Source: SLRI01 sp942491185
GTDB taxonomy: Bacteria > Pseudomonadota > Alphaproteobacteria > Geminicoccales > Geminicoccaceae
DNA length: 64,000 bases
Reading direction: 5' to 3'
NCBI GenBank assembly: GCA_942491185.1
Contig: CALOAB010000026.1
Location: 1 to 64,000, forward strand
Positions 6,458-15,180 of this stretch are shown here, in pieces. The translations under genes were made by a program, and so were the position numbers. Numbering within the stretch: the first letter of the stretch is position 1; the number at the start of each line of letters is the position of its first letter. The notes under the pieces were generated by a model. That model saw nothing but the letters and a program-made list of their open reading frames with translations. It made no database searches and was not told the DNA's origin.

Positions 6458-9397
6458 CTACGTATCCGTCGCCTGAGCCCGATCGAAGACCTGTGCTAGA
6501 TGCAGGGCCTCACGACCGGTTCCGTCTTCGATCTGGTGCCGACAGGATGTGCCGTTCGCAACGATGAGGGCGTCTGCTTCTGCATTTCGCACGGCAGGCA
6601 ACAACGACTCCTCGCCCATGGCGACGGACACGTCGATCGTGTCGGCGTCGTAGCCGAAGGCGCCGGCCATCCCGCAGCACGAGGACTCGATCGTTTCCGT
6701 GTCGAGCCCCGACAGCGTCGCGAGAGCCTTGCCCATGTCGCCCATGACGCCAGCCGCCTTTTGGTGGCAATGGCCGTGGACATAGGCCTTCTGCCTGGGG
6801 GACTCGAGGTTCAGGTTCATGCGGCCGGCTGCTGTCTCGCGAGCGACGAGCTCTTCGAACAAGAGGGCATTGCGGGCAAGGTCCTCGGCCTCGGGGCCTG
6901 GGAGAAGCGCCTTGAACTCGTCTCGCAGGGTCAAGAGACAGGACGGCTCCAGCCCGACAATCGGCCGGCCCGCTCGGGCATGAGGCAGCAAGGCCTCGAG
7001 CGTCCGCCGCGCCTCCGCTCGTGCCTTGTCGATCATCCCGGCCGCGAGGTAGGTCCTGCCGCAGCAGAGCGGGCGTCCTCGCACAGGACCCGAAGCATGA
7101 ACCGTGTATCCCGCCCGGCGAAGCACGCGGAGTGCTGCGCGCGGAATGTCAGGCTCCATCCAACGGTTGAACGTATCGGCGAAGAGCACGACCTCTTTCC
7201 CTGTGGCACCGGGGTCAGCGCTAGCAATTTCTGCCTCGCGGAAGAAGTCGCCGCGAAATGTCGGAAGTCGCCGCCGCGCGGCGATCCCCGTCATGCGCTC
7301 CGCCAGTCTTGCTATGGCGGGGACTTTGTTGCGCAGCGCGAACAAGGGGCGGAGCACCACGGCGACTCGTGCGTAGCGCGGCATTTCAGCGATCAAGCGG
7401 TCCTTCAGGGAATAGCCCAATCGCTGCCCCCGCTGGTAAAGCAGCTCCGTCTTCATCCGGGCCATGTCGACGCCTGTCGGGCACTCGCGCTGGCAGGCCT
7501 TGCAGCCGACGCAGAGCTTCATCGTTTCGGCCATCTCGTCGCGGAAGAGGGCGTCCGGGCCGAGCTTGCCGGAGAGGGCAAGGCGCAACATGTTTGCCCG
7601 GCCGCGCGTGACATCGCGCTCGTTCCGGGTGACGCGGTAGCTCGGGCACATGACGCCGCCTGCGAGCTTCCGACAGGCGCCATTGTTGTTGCACATCTCG
7701 ATGGCGCCCTGAAAACCACCCGAGGCGCCAGGCCAGGCCGACCAATCGAGGCCTGTGGAAAGATCGTCGAAGCGATAGTCGGCCGGGTAGCGCAGGAGGC
7801 TCCGGTCGTCCATCCGGGGTGCCCGGACGATCTTGCCCGGGTTGAGGCGATCGTCAGGGTCGAACGTGTCCTTCACCTCCTCGAAGGCCCGGACCAGACG
7901 CTCCCCGTACATCTTCGCGTGGAACTCGGAGCGGACGATGCCGTCGCCATGCTCGCCGGAATGCGAGCCCTTGTAGTCGCGGACCATGTCGAATGCCTCT
8001 TCGGCAATGGCACGCATGGCCTTCACGTCTTTCTCGAGCCGAAGGTTCAAGACGGGCCGGACATGCAGGCACCCTTCCGAGGCGTGCGCATACCAGGTGC
8101 CTTCGGTGTCGTGCTTGCGGAAGATTTCGGTCAGCCGGTCGGTGTAGTCCGCCAGATGCTCGAGCGGAACGGCGGCGTCCTCGACGAAGGAGACCGGTTT
8201 GCGCTGATCCTTCATCGACATCATGATGTTGAGCCCGGATTTGCGCAGCTCACCAATGTCGCCGATCAGCCGTCCGTCCCAGACCTCGATGACGCCGCCT
8301 TCCTTGTCGCCGCCCTTGCCGAAGCCGTAGCCCAGATCCGCCATAGTGTCGTGCAGGTTACGGATGCTTTCGGCGTTCTCATCGGGCGTGTCGGCGAACT
8401 CGACGAAGAGAAGTGCTGCGGGGTCACCGTTCACGCATGATTCTATGGTCTGCACGAAGACGGGACTATCGCGCGCCAGGTCGAGCATGGTCTTGTCCAT
8501 CAGCTCGACCTGGGTGGGCTTCAGCATGACGAGGTGCTGTGCGGCCTCCATCGCACCCCGAAAGGTGGCGAAGTGGCAAACACCCTGGACGCGGTCCTTC
8601 GGTGGCAGGGGAGAGAGCCGGATCTCGATCGCGGTCGAGACGGCAAGCGTCCCCTCCGATCCGACGAGCAGATGCGCCAGGTTGATCGGGCGTTCGGACG
8701 GCACCAGGGCATCCAGATTGTAGCCGCCGACCCGGCGCTGAACCTTGGAGTAGCGTAGCGCCACCTCCGCAGCCTCTCTGGAGCCGAGGGCAGAGAGGCG
8801 GTGCAGCATGTCCGCCGGCACACGGTTGTCGGCACCGGGGCCGAAATCGAAGGCGCTGCCATCGGCGAGAATGCCCCGGATGGAAATCACATTGTCACGC
8901 ATCGTGCCGTAGCGCAGAGACCGGGCACCACATGAATTGTTGGCGGTCATCCCGCCGATCGTCGCGCGCGAAGACGTCGAGACATCGACGGGGAACCATA
9001 GCCCATGCGGCTTCAAGTGCCGGTTCAGGTCGTCGAGCACGATGCCCGGCTGAACGACGGCCCGGCGCCCGGCAACATCGAGCTCCAGGATGCCGTTGAG
9101 ATGCTTCGAGCAGTCGACAATCAGGCCGCTATTGACCGTCTGACCGCATTGGGACGTTCCGCCGCCGCGCATCGTGAGCGGCAAGCCTGTCGTTCGCCCG
9201 ATATCGAGCGCACGAGCGAGATCGTCTTCCGTCTTGGGCAGCGCTACGGCGGCGGGCATGATCTGGTAGTGCGACGCGTCGTTGGCATAGCGCCCGCGGG
9301 AAAAGATATCCGTCAGCAGCTCGCCTTCGAAATCGGTTCGCGACCGTCGCAGCAGCTCATCGCGGAGCATGCGCTCCTCCCCAGATCGGTCCTTCAC
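6458..9397 (-). CDS. FAD-linked, Fe-S D-2-hydroxyacid dehydrogenase (YdiJ-like)
   Basis: A 979-residue flavoprotein fused to iron-sulfur modules, close in length and layout to YdiJ-type D-2-hydroxyglutarate/D-lactate/glycolate dehydrogenases. The N-terminal PCMH-type FAD domain (about 45-290) has LPLTMRGGGTSQCGQTV and TIGGMTANNSCGARSLRYG. The FAD-oxidase C-terminal domain follows, including HSGEHGDGIVRSEF. Cysteine clusters near 565-590 (ACRKLAGGVMCPSYR) and 628-640 (CVGCKACQRECPTGVD) would bind 4Fe-4S. The last third is a GlpC-like CCG domain (LCCGRTYLAAG, SSCCGMAGAFGY). It would oxidise a 2-hydroxyacid and pass electrons to the respiratory chain. It is divergent from a glyoxylate-type aminotransferase, which suggests a glycolate-to-glyoxylate-to-glycine route (inference). 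Its TAG stop abuts an IS3 terminus directly. Confidence 0.85.
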   Translation of the reverse strand: MKDRSGEERMLRDELLRRSRTDFEGELLTDIFSRGRYANDASHYQIMPAAVALPKTEDDLARALDIGRTTGLPLTMRGGGTSQCGQTVNSGLIVDCSKHLNGILELDVAGRRAVVQPGIVLDDLNRHLKPHGLWFPVDVSTSSRATIGGMTANNSCGARSLRYGTMRDNVISIRGILADGSAFDFGPGADNRVPADMLHRLSALGSREAAEVALRYSKVQRRVGGYNLDALVPSERPINLAHLLVGSEGTLAVSTAIEIRLSPLPPKDRVQGVCHFATFRGAMEAAQHLVMLKPTQVELMDKTMLDLARDSPVFVQTIESCVNGDPAALLFVEFADTPDENAESIRNLHDTMADLGYGFGKGGDKEGGVIEVWDGRLIGDIGELRKSGLNIMMSMKDQRKPVSFVEDAAVPLEHLADYTDRLTEIFRKHDTEGTWYAHASEGCLHVRPVLNLRLEKDVKAMRAIAEEAFDMVRDYKGSHSGEHGDGIVRSEFHAKMYGERLVRAFEEVKDTFDPDDRLNPGKIVRAPRMDDRSLLRYPADYRFDDLSTGLDWSAWPGASGGFQGAIEMCNNNGACRKLAGGVMCPSYRVTRNERDVTRGRANMLRLALSGKLGPDALFRDEMAETMKLCVGCKACQRECPTGVDMARMKTELLYQRGQRLGYSLKDRLIAEMPRYARVAVVLRPLFALRNKVPAIARLAERMTGIAARRRLPTFRGDFFREAEIASADPGATGKEVVLFADTFNRWMEPDIPRAALRVLRRAGYTVHASGPVRGRPLCCGRTYLAAGMIDKARAEARRTLEALLPHARAGRPIVGLEPSCLLTLRDEFKALLPGPEAEDLARNALLFEELVARETAAGRMNLNLESPRQKAYVHGHCHQKAAGVMGDMGKALATLSGLDTETIESSCCGMAGAFGYDADTIDVSVAMGEESLLPAVRNAEADALIVANGTSCRHQIEDGTGREALHLAQVFDRAQATDT

Positions 9398-9517
9398 CTT
9401 GGACCTTGACTTGAACTCTCAATCCATAATGCTCTTTGCCAACGCGGAGCCAGAAGAACCCGACGTCAGTCACGACACCGTCCGGGCGGCCGAGCGGATC
9501 AACGAGAGGATAAACCG

Positions 9518-10705
9518 ATGCCTGCTGGGCGCCACTTTCTGCAGATCCCGGGCCCGTCGAACGTGCCCGACCGGGTCTTGCGCGCGATGGATTACCCGAC
9601 AATGGACCATCGCGGCCCCCACTTCGCAGACGTGGGCATGGCAGCGCTCGAAGGCATGAAGTGGGTCTTCGGGACCGAGAGCCACGTCGTGATCTACCCG
9701 TCTTCCGGAACGGGAGCGTGGGAAGCGGCGCTGGTCAACACATTGTCGCCCGGTGACACGGTTCTCATGTACGAGACCGGCCATTTCGCCATGCTCTGGA
9801 AGAAGCTCGCCGAGCGGTTGGGTTTGAATCCGGTCTTTATCGAGGGCGATTGGCGAGGCGGTGCCGACGCGGATGCGATCGAGGCAAGGCTCCGGGAAGA
9901 CCCGACGCACGACATCAAGGCCGTCTGCGTCGTGCACAACGAGACATCGACCGGGTCTGTCTCACCCATCGCGGCCGTGCGCCGGGCGATCGACGCCGCT
10001 GGGCACCCAGCACTCCTCATGGTCGATACGATCTCGGGACTGGCCTCGATAGACTATCGTCACGACGAGTGGGGCGTGGATGTCGCGGTGTCAGGGTCGC
10101 AGAAGGGCTTGATGCTGCCACCTGGCCTTTCCTTCAACGCCATAAGCCAAAAGGCCCTCGCAGCTTCAAGAACGGCGGGATTGCAGAAATCCTACTGGGC
10201 TTGGGACGAGATGCTCGGGCCGAACGGCAAAGGGTACTTCCCATATACGCCGGCCACCAACTTGCTCTACGGGCTGAACGAGGCCATCACCCTGCTACGT
10301 GAAGAGGGGCTCGAGGCCGTGTTCGACCGCCACCAGCGACATGCGGCGGCAACCCGGGCAGCCGTCCAGGCCTGGGGGCTCGATATCCTGTGTCAGGACC
10401 CGACCGCCTACTCTGGGGTCCTGACGGCAGTGGTAGTGCCCGATGGGCATTCCGCCGATCACTTCCGCAGTGTCACGCTTCAGAACTTCGATCTTTCGCT
10501 GGGCAATGGATTGTCGAAAGTCGCCGATCGTGTCTTCCGGATCGGCCATCTCGGTGACTTCAACGACCTGATGCTCTGTGGAACGCTCGCCGGTGTCGAG
10601 ATGGGACTTCGGGACGCCGGGGTGCCTCACCAGTCGGGAGGCGTTCAAGCCGCGATGCGCGCGCTTGGTGCCAGCGCGGAGCCAGCCCGCGCCGCTGCGG
10701 AGTGA
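9518..10705 (+). CDS. Serine-glyoxylate type aminotransferase (class V)
   Basis: A 395-residue PLP enzyme of the serine-glyoxylate / alanine-glyoxylate aminotransferase family. Typical stretches are LQIPGPSNVPDRVLRAMDYP, the glycine-rich cofactor loop YPSSGTGAWEAALVNTLSPG, HNETSTGSV, the metal-independent Asp in LLMVDTISGLAS, and the Schiff-base Lys in VSGSQKGLMLPPG (about 197). It is related to SgaA and, more distantly, to BhcA of the beta-hydroxyaspartate cycle; the sequence alone does not fix the amino donor. AGAGGA lies just upstream of the ATG. It is divergent from the 2-hydroxyacid dehydrogenase, with 120 bp between them. The stop is followed within a few bases by an IS3-end remnant. 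Confidence 0.88.
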   Translation: MPAGRHFLQIPGPSNVPDRVLRAMDYPTMDHRGPHFADVGMAALEGMKWVFGTESHVVIYPSSGTGAWEAALVNTLSPGDTVLMYETGHFAMLWKKLAERLGLNPVFIEGDWRGGADADAIEARLREDPTHDIKAVCVVHNETSTGSVSPIAAVRRAIDAAGHPALLMVDTISGLASIDYRHDEWGVDVAVSGSQKGLMLPPGLSFNAISQKALAASRTAGLQKSYWAWDEMLGPNGKGYFPYTPATNLLYGLNEAITLLREEGLEAVFDRHQRHAAATRAAVQAWGLDILCQDPTAYSGVLTAVVVPDGHSADHFRSVTLQNFDLSLGNGLSKVADRVFRIGHLGDFNDLMLCGTLAGVEMGLRDAGVPHQSGGVQAAMRALGASAEPARAAAE

Positions 10706-10708
10706 CGG

Positions 10709-10799
10709 CAATCCCCTCCACATTGTAACGCTTCCTCGCCATCTCTGGTCCTCCTCATTCCTGAACATGAGGATGGACCAATTCACAGAGGGAGGATCA
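10709..10799 (-). repeat. Solo IS3 terminus with truncated orfA start
   Basis: About 91 bp nearly identical to the orfA-side end of the IS3 element at 6367-6457. It starts TGATCCTCCC from 10799 inward and includes GTGAATTGGTCCA, the orfA ribosome-binding site and the first codons (MARKRYNVE, against MARQRYKPE in the other copy). The rest of the element is missing. Both ends point the same way and flank the dehydrogenase/aminotransferase pair, as direct IS copies would in a composite transposon. Confidence 0.85.
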
Positions 10800-10874
10800 A
10801 AGTTGCTCAACCACGACAAGCTTACCGGCGCTTTCCTTGCCGGACTGTCGGGCAACGGCTCGCTGGGCTAGGCG

Positions 10875-11744
10875 TCAGGCAGGCACCAGCGTCAGATCGA
10901 ATTGCACCATCAGGAAGTCGCCCGGAACCTTACCCGAGAGCTCGAACCCTGTTTCCGGAAAGCTGCCGGCGGGCATGCGCTTGTAGCGCATCACCAGATC
11001 CTCGCGCACACCGAAGACCGTGTCCTCGTCGAGATAGGGATCATCGTCTGGAAACACTTCGGTCACGAGCGGCCGGAACCCGTCGGCCTCGGCAATGAAG
11101 TGAAGATGCGAAGGACGCCAGGGGTGGCGCCCGCAGGCGCGCAGAATGTCTCCCACGGGCCCGTCTGTTGGAACGGTGTATTCAACCGGCCGCACAGTCG
11201 TGAATGCATAGCGCCCGTCCTGCCCGGCCGTTTGCAGTCCGTGAAACGAGTACGTGTCCTGATCCGGGTCCTGGCTGGAATAGAGCCCGTTCGGCGCGGT
11301 CTGCCAGATATCGAGTGTGGCACCAGGGATCGGCTTGCCGTCAGGGTCTCTCACCACTCCTTCGACCAGCAGAACGGGCGCATCGAAATCTCGCCGTAAG
11401 TCACCGCCGATGGCCAGCGGCGGAGAGCCGGTAATGTGAAACGGCCCCAGCACCGACGACGAGGTCCCCTCGGACGAGGAATGCAACATGTCGACGAGCG
11501 AAGACAGGCCCAGTACGTCCGAGAGAAGCACGAACTCGTTCCGCTCCTTGTCGGAGATCTCGCCTGAGCGTGTCAAGAACGCGACGCCAGCGTTCCACTC
11601 GGCGTGGGTCAGGTTCACCTCCCGCGCAAACGCGTGCAGGTGCCGCACGAGGCTTCCCATGACCTCGCGAAGCCGGGGATCGACGTCATCAGGTAGATAC
11701 CCCATGAAGACATCGGTGATGTTGTCCTTGGTGACTTGGCGCAT
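10875..11744 (-). CDS. Intradiol dioxygenase, hydroxyquinol/catechol 1,2-dioxygenase type
   Basis: A 289-residue non-haem Fe(III) ring-cleavage enzyme with an N-terminal helical dimerisation domain (1-100) followed by the beta-sandwich catalytic domain. The four expected iron ligands are present: Tyr155 (NGLYSSQ), Tyr189 (PVEYTVPTDGPVG), His213 and His215 (RPSHLHFIAEADGF), with spacing as in known hydroxyquinol 1,2-dioxygenases. GPFHITGSPPL and IPGATLDIWQ are also typical. It would open a (tri)hydroxybenzene ring to a maleylacetate- or muconate-type acid; hydroxyquinol is favoured by overall length and motif style but is not proven. It is the last gene of the leftward operon, 12 bp after dctM. 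Confidence 0.87.
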   Translation of the reverse strand: MRQVTKDNITDVFMGYLPDDVDPRLREVMGSLVRHLHAFAREVNLTHAEWNAGVAFLTRSGEISDKERNEFVLLSDVLGLSSLVDMLHSSSEGTSSSVLGPFHITGSPPLAIGGDLRRDFDAPVLLVEGVVRDPDGKPIPGATLDIWQTAPNGLYSSQDPDQDTYSFHGLQTAGQDGRYAFTTVRPVEYTVPTDGPVGDILRACGRHPWRPSHLHFIAEADGFRPLVTEVFPDDDPYLDEDTVFGVREDLVMRYKRMPAGSFPETGFELSGKVPGDFLMVQFDLTLVPA

Positions 11745-11756
11745 CGGAGCGATCCC

Positions 11757-13064
11757 CTAGTTCAAAATGGCAAGACTGAGCACCGGAAAGCGGATCAGTA
11801 GGATCAGCACGAGCAGCATGACGAAGGCAAAGGGCAACGCGCCCAAGAACACGTCCTTAAGCTTGATCCGGTCATCATCCAGCGTGGCCTTGATGACGAA
11901 GCAACTCAGTCCCAAAGGGGGTGTCAGCAGCCCGATCTCGGCAGCTACGACCGCGACGATGCCGAACCAGACAAGGCTCAGACCCATATCATCGATAAGC
12001 GGCAGGAACAGCGGCACGACAATCAGGATGATCGAGGCCGTGTCGAGGATGGTGCCCAAGAACAGCATCAGCACCACCAGCAGGACCATGACCCAGAAGA
12101 ACGAGAACTCGTTGGCCGCGAGGATCGTCTGCAACTCGTTCGGCAAGCCGGCAAGGCCGAGCATGCGGGCATACATCGAGGCGGCGGTAATCAGGAATAG
12201 GATGGCGGCCGTGATATGGCCCGTTTCGATCACCGTTTCCCAAAACGAGCGCAGGTTGATCCGGCCGCGCGCTGCCGCGATCAGGATTCCCAGCAACGAT
12301 CCCGCAGCACCTGCTTCGACCGGGGTCGTCCAACCGGTATAAATACCGCCCAGCACGACGACGATCAGCCCGGTGATGGGCAGGGTTTTTATGGCGATCT
12401 CGGACCAGGGCATAAGATCGCCCTCTTCAACCGTCGCTCCACCGACGAAGCCCGGCGTGAAACGCCCCATGAACCAGATCGCCAGAACGTAGGCTGCGGC
12501 CAGCAGAAGGCCGGGAACGACACCAGCCAGGAACATCTCACCGACGGATTGCTCGGCCACGAAGGAATAGATGATCAGCATGGCGGACGGCGGAATGATC
12601 ATCCCCAGAACCGAGCTGCCGGCGACAACGCCGACCGCGAAGCGCGGGTTGTAGTTATGGCGTAGCATCTCGGGAACGGACATCTTCGAAAACACTGACG
12701 CCGAAGCGATCGAGGATCCGGTCACGGCGGCAAAGACGGCGTTGGCGCCCACCGTGGCCATGCCAATACCGCCCGTGATGCGGCGGAAACCCTGGTTCAT
12801 CACCGTATAGATGTCCGCGCCCAACCCCGCCTTGGACACGATCAGCCCCATGAAGGTGAAGAGCGGGATCGTGGCGAAGGTGTACTCCATCACGCTGTCG
12901 CCGATCGCGATCTTCAGGAGCGCGAAGGACAAGTCCATGCTGTCGCGCATGATCCAAATCGCGACGAAGCTGACGAGACCCAGGGCGATGGGAATATAGA
13001 CGCCCAAATAGATCATCACGATGATCGCGACGATCGAGATCAGACCAATATCGACAGGGGTCAT
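11757..13064 (-). CDS. dctM: TRAP transporter large permease DctM
   Basis: A 435-residue multi-spanning membrane protein of the TRAP large-subunit family (12 or so hydrophobic segments), which forms the sodium-driven transport channel. Family stretches include GIGMATVGANAVFAAVTGSS, VAGSSVLGMIIPPS and FLGTILDTASIILIVVPLFL. The ATG overlaps the stop of the small permease (ATGA), so the two are translationally coupled. The neighbouring dioxygenase and fumarylacetoacetase-fold genes suggest an aromatic or organic-acid substrate. Confidence 0.93.
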   Translation of the reverse strand: MTPVDIGLISIVAIIVMIYLGVYIPIALGLVSFVAIWIMRDSMDLSFALLKIAIGDSVMEYTFATIPLFTFMGLIVSKAGLGADIYTVMNQGFRRITGGIGMATVGANAVFAAVTGSSIASASVFSKMSVPEMLRHNYNPRFAVGVVAGSSVLGMIIPPSAMLIIYSFVAEQSVGEMFLAGVVPGLLLAAAYVLAIWFMGRFTPGFVGGATVEEGDLMPWSEIAIKTLPITGLIVVVLGGIYTGWTTPVEAGAAGSLLGILIAAARGRINLRSFWETVIETGHITAAILFLITAASMYARMLGLAGLPNELQTILAANEFSFFWVMVLLVVLMLFLGTILDTASIILIVVPLFLPLIDDMGLSLVWFGIVAVVAAEIGLLTPPLGLSCFVIKATLDDDRIKLKDVFLGALPFAFVMLLVLILLIRFPVLSLAILN

Positions 13065-13582
13065 GAGCCGCTTTCGAGATGCGGCGTGTCATCGCCTGTC
13101 TCGGTGAAAACATGCAGCACGAAATGCACCGTGCAGAGGCACGCGCTCAAGAAAATGACCAGCTTCACGGGCCACCACGGAGCGGTGAACACCCCTGGAA
13201 TGCCGAAGAAATCCTTGCTCAGCCACATCTCGACGAATTCTGGCCAGATCGCGATGGCGACCAGAACCATGAAACCAGCGCTGACGAGATCGATTGAGCG
13301 GCCGAGTGCTCTGCCGACGCGGGGTCTACGCTGCCGCAACAGCAGCAGAAATCCGTCCGAGCGGGTCATCCGGCCGACACGGATCACGTCCGGCAGTTGG
13401 AGGAAGACGATCAGCACCATCGAAAACTGCACGACCTCCACCGCGCCGAGAAAGGGACTGTTGAAGATCCCCCTCGCGACGATGTCGTAGTTCACGATCG
13501 CGATCATCGCGATGACAACGAACGTACCAGCGGCATTGGCCGCCATGGCGATGCCGCTGGCAAGTCGGGCGAAGGTCCTCAT
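13061..13582 (-). CDS. dctQ: TRAP transporter small permease DctQ
   Basis: A 173-residue protein with four predicted membrane helices, the TRAP small-subunit pattern. Recognisable pieces are NYDIVARGIFNSPFLGAVEV and VIRVGRMTRSDGF. It lies between dctP (17-bp gap) and dctM (4-bp overlap) and would form the membrane complex with DctM. Confidence 0.9.
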   Translation of the reverse strand: MRTFARLASGIAMAANAAGTFVVIAMIAIVNYDIVARGIFNSPFLGAVEVVQFSMVLIVFLQLPDVIRVGRMTRSDGFLLLLRQRRPRVGRALGRSIDLVSAGFMVLVAIAIWPEFVEMWLSKDFFGIPGVFTAPWWPVKLVIFLSACLCTVHFVLHVFTETGDDTPHLESGS

Positions 13583-13599
13583 CGGGTCCGACGCGTGGA

Positions 13600-14697
13600 T
13601 CAGTTCACCGCAGCGTCATCAGCCCAGTCGCGCACCGGCTCGAAACCGGCATCTTTCAGCTTGCCGATATAGGCGTTGAGCATCTCCGTGCCGGGCTGGC
13701 CTTCATTGTCCAGGGTCTCGGCCCATTCGGCCGCAATGTTGGGCATGGCCTGCGCCCAGGCCTCGCGCTCAGCCGGGTCCATCTCGACAACCGTTCCCCC
13801 GGCTTCGATGTAGGCATCGACACTGGCTTGCGCCCGCTCCATGGCGATGCCGGCCAGATGGTCACGATAGGCCACCGCGACCTCCTGCAGCACGCCTTTC
13901 ACCTCGTCCGGCAGCTTCGCCCAGTAGTCCTTGTTCACCGTGATCGTCTTTGTGTTCACGGCGCCCAGGTCAGCCTCGAGCATATAGGGGGCCACCTCGG
14001 CGATCTTGAAGGTCGATGCCGCCTCGGGCCAGAGCATCGCGTGATCCACAAGGCCAGTCTGAACCATATTGTAGAAATCGGTCAGGCCGCCGCGCACGCC
14101 CGCGGCCCCTTCGATACCTTCGAGATAGCGCAGGTTCATGCCGGCCCCGGCCACCTTGGAACCTTCGAGGTCGGCCAGCGACTCCACCCGCTCGCGCGAG
14201 AACACCTGATAGGTGTCCAGCACCACGCCAGTGGCCAGATAGACCTGGTTCTGGGCATCGAATTCCGCCTGCATGGCGGGGTATTCCTTGGCAATCTCGT
14301 CCACCGCCTTGGCCACGGCGCGCGCATCGGACGAGACGAATGGCGTTACCGCGGCGATGCCCTGGCTGGGCAGCTTCGAGCTGTGAAAGATCGTGGTGAC
14401 GATACCGATATCGCCGAGGCCAAGCTTCAGCCCTTCCAGCACACCTTTGGGCTTGACGATGGTGCCACCATAGCTTTCCTGCCAATCCATCTCGTAGTTG
14501 CCGGTCTCGGCAAGGCGCTTGTCGACCTCTGGGATGAAGAAGTTCGTGAACTCTTGCACCCAGAGTGCGCGTGCCGGGTAGCCGTCGATGACCACGGCCT
14601 TGATGGTCTCGGTAGCGTGCGCGGGCATCGCCGCGGCGCCCAGAACGAGGCTCAACGCCACGCCTTTTGCAATTGATTTCAACAAGTTCGCCTCCAT
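13600..14697 (-). CDS. dctP: TRAP transporter solute-binding protein DctP
   Basis: A periplasmic binding protein of the DctP/TAXI-like TRAP class, 365 residues from the ATG. A signal peptide is clear (KSIAKGVALSLVLGAAAMPA followed by HATE). The conserved TRAP SBP helix region appears as YNMVQTGLVDHAMLWPEA. The ATG at 14697 contains the only good ribosome-binding site in itself (ATGGAGGCGAAC), so translation more likely starts at the TTG at 14685, giving a shorter signal peptide. The ligand is unknown; the operon context points to an aromatic acid or related carboxylate. Confidence 0.9.
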   Translation of the reverse strand: MEANLLKSIAKGVALSLVLGAAAMPAHATETIKAVVIDGYPARALWVQEFTNFFIPEVDKRLAETGNYEMDWQESYGGTIVKPKGVLEGLKLGLGDIGIVTTIFHSSKLPSQGIAAVTPFVSSDARAVAKAVDEIAKEYPAMQAEFDAQNQVYLATGVVLDTYQVFSRERVESLADLEGSKVAGAGMNLRYLEGIEGAAGVRGGLTDFYNMVQTGLVDHAMLWPEAASTFKIAEVAPYMLEADLGAVNTKTITVNKDYWAKLPDEVKGVLQEVAVAYRDHLAGIAMERAQASVDAYIEAGGTVVEMDPAEREAWAQAMPNIAAEWAETLDNEGQPGTEMLNAYIGKLKDAGFEPVRDWADDAAVN

Positions 14698-14718
14698 GCG
14701 GTTTGTTTTTTACGTTCG

Positions 14719-15174
14719 TCAGGTCTTGCGCCAAGTTACGTGCAGATCGGTTCCAGCCTTCTCGTAGAGCTTTGAAATCGGGCAGAACTTCGCCGTTTCT
14801 CCTGCCACCTGCTGAAGCTCACCCTCGCTACACGGGCCATCGGAAATAACGTCGAGCCGGATGGCTGTGAAGGGCACATCGACCTCCTCCATCAAAAGGA
14901 CACCACGCCGGTCGAAATCGACCTCCATGGTGAAACGCAGATGCCCAATATCAACGCCAAGTTTGTCGGCGCACTTATTGCCGATCACATTCGTGCATCC
15001 GACAAGCGCTGCATAGGCCGTCACGGTCGGCGACGGGCCCTCATTCGTTCCGCCGCGTGCCAGGGGTTCGTCGATGACGATGGTGTTGCCGTCCGCCTCA
15101 ATCTCGCTGCGGGCGTGGCTAGTGCCGCTCCCTTCGAGCTTAATCGTCATCTTGGTTTTTTGCCTAATCGCCAT
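14719..15174 (-). CDS. OsmC-family protein
   Basis: A 151-residue OsmC/Ohr-fold protein. It shows the family layout: an N-terminal strand region (SHARSEIEADGNTIVIDEP), a central helix with GPSPTVTAYAALVGCTNVIG containing the first redox-type Cys, and the C-terminal CPISKLYEKAG with the second Cys. Such proteins reduce organic hydroperoxides or protect against electrophiles. Its place between a nitroreductase-fold enzyme and a TRAP importer suggests protection during catabolism of a reactive substrate (inference). Confidence 0.85.
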   Translation of the reverse strand: MAIRQKTKMTIKLEGSGTSHARSEIEADGNTIVIDEPLARGGTNEGPSPTVTAYAALVGCTNVIGNKCADKLGVDIGHLRFTMEVDFDRRGVLLMEEVDVPFTAIRLDVISDGPCSEGELQQVAGETAKFCPISKLYEKAGTDLHVTWRKT

Positions 15175-15180
15175 CGGATC

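Noticed and set aside
6500..8440. 646-codon plus-strand frame opposite the 2-hydroxyacid dehydrogenase
   Set aside because: Antisense to a clearly conserved flavoprotein/Fe-S gene; the translated sequence has no recognisable motif.
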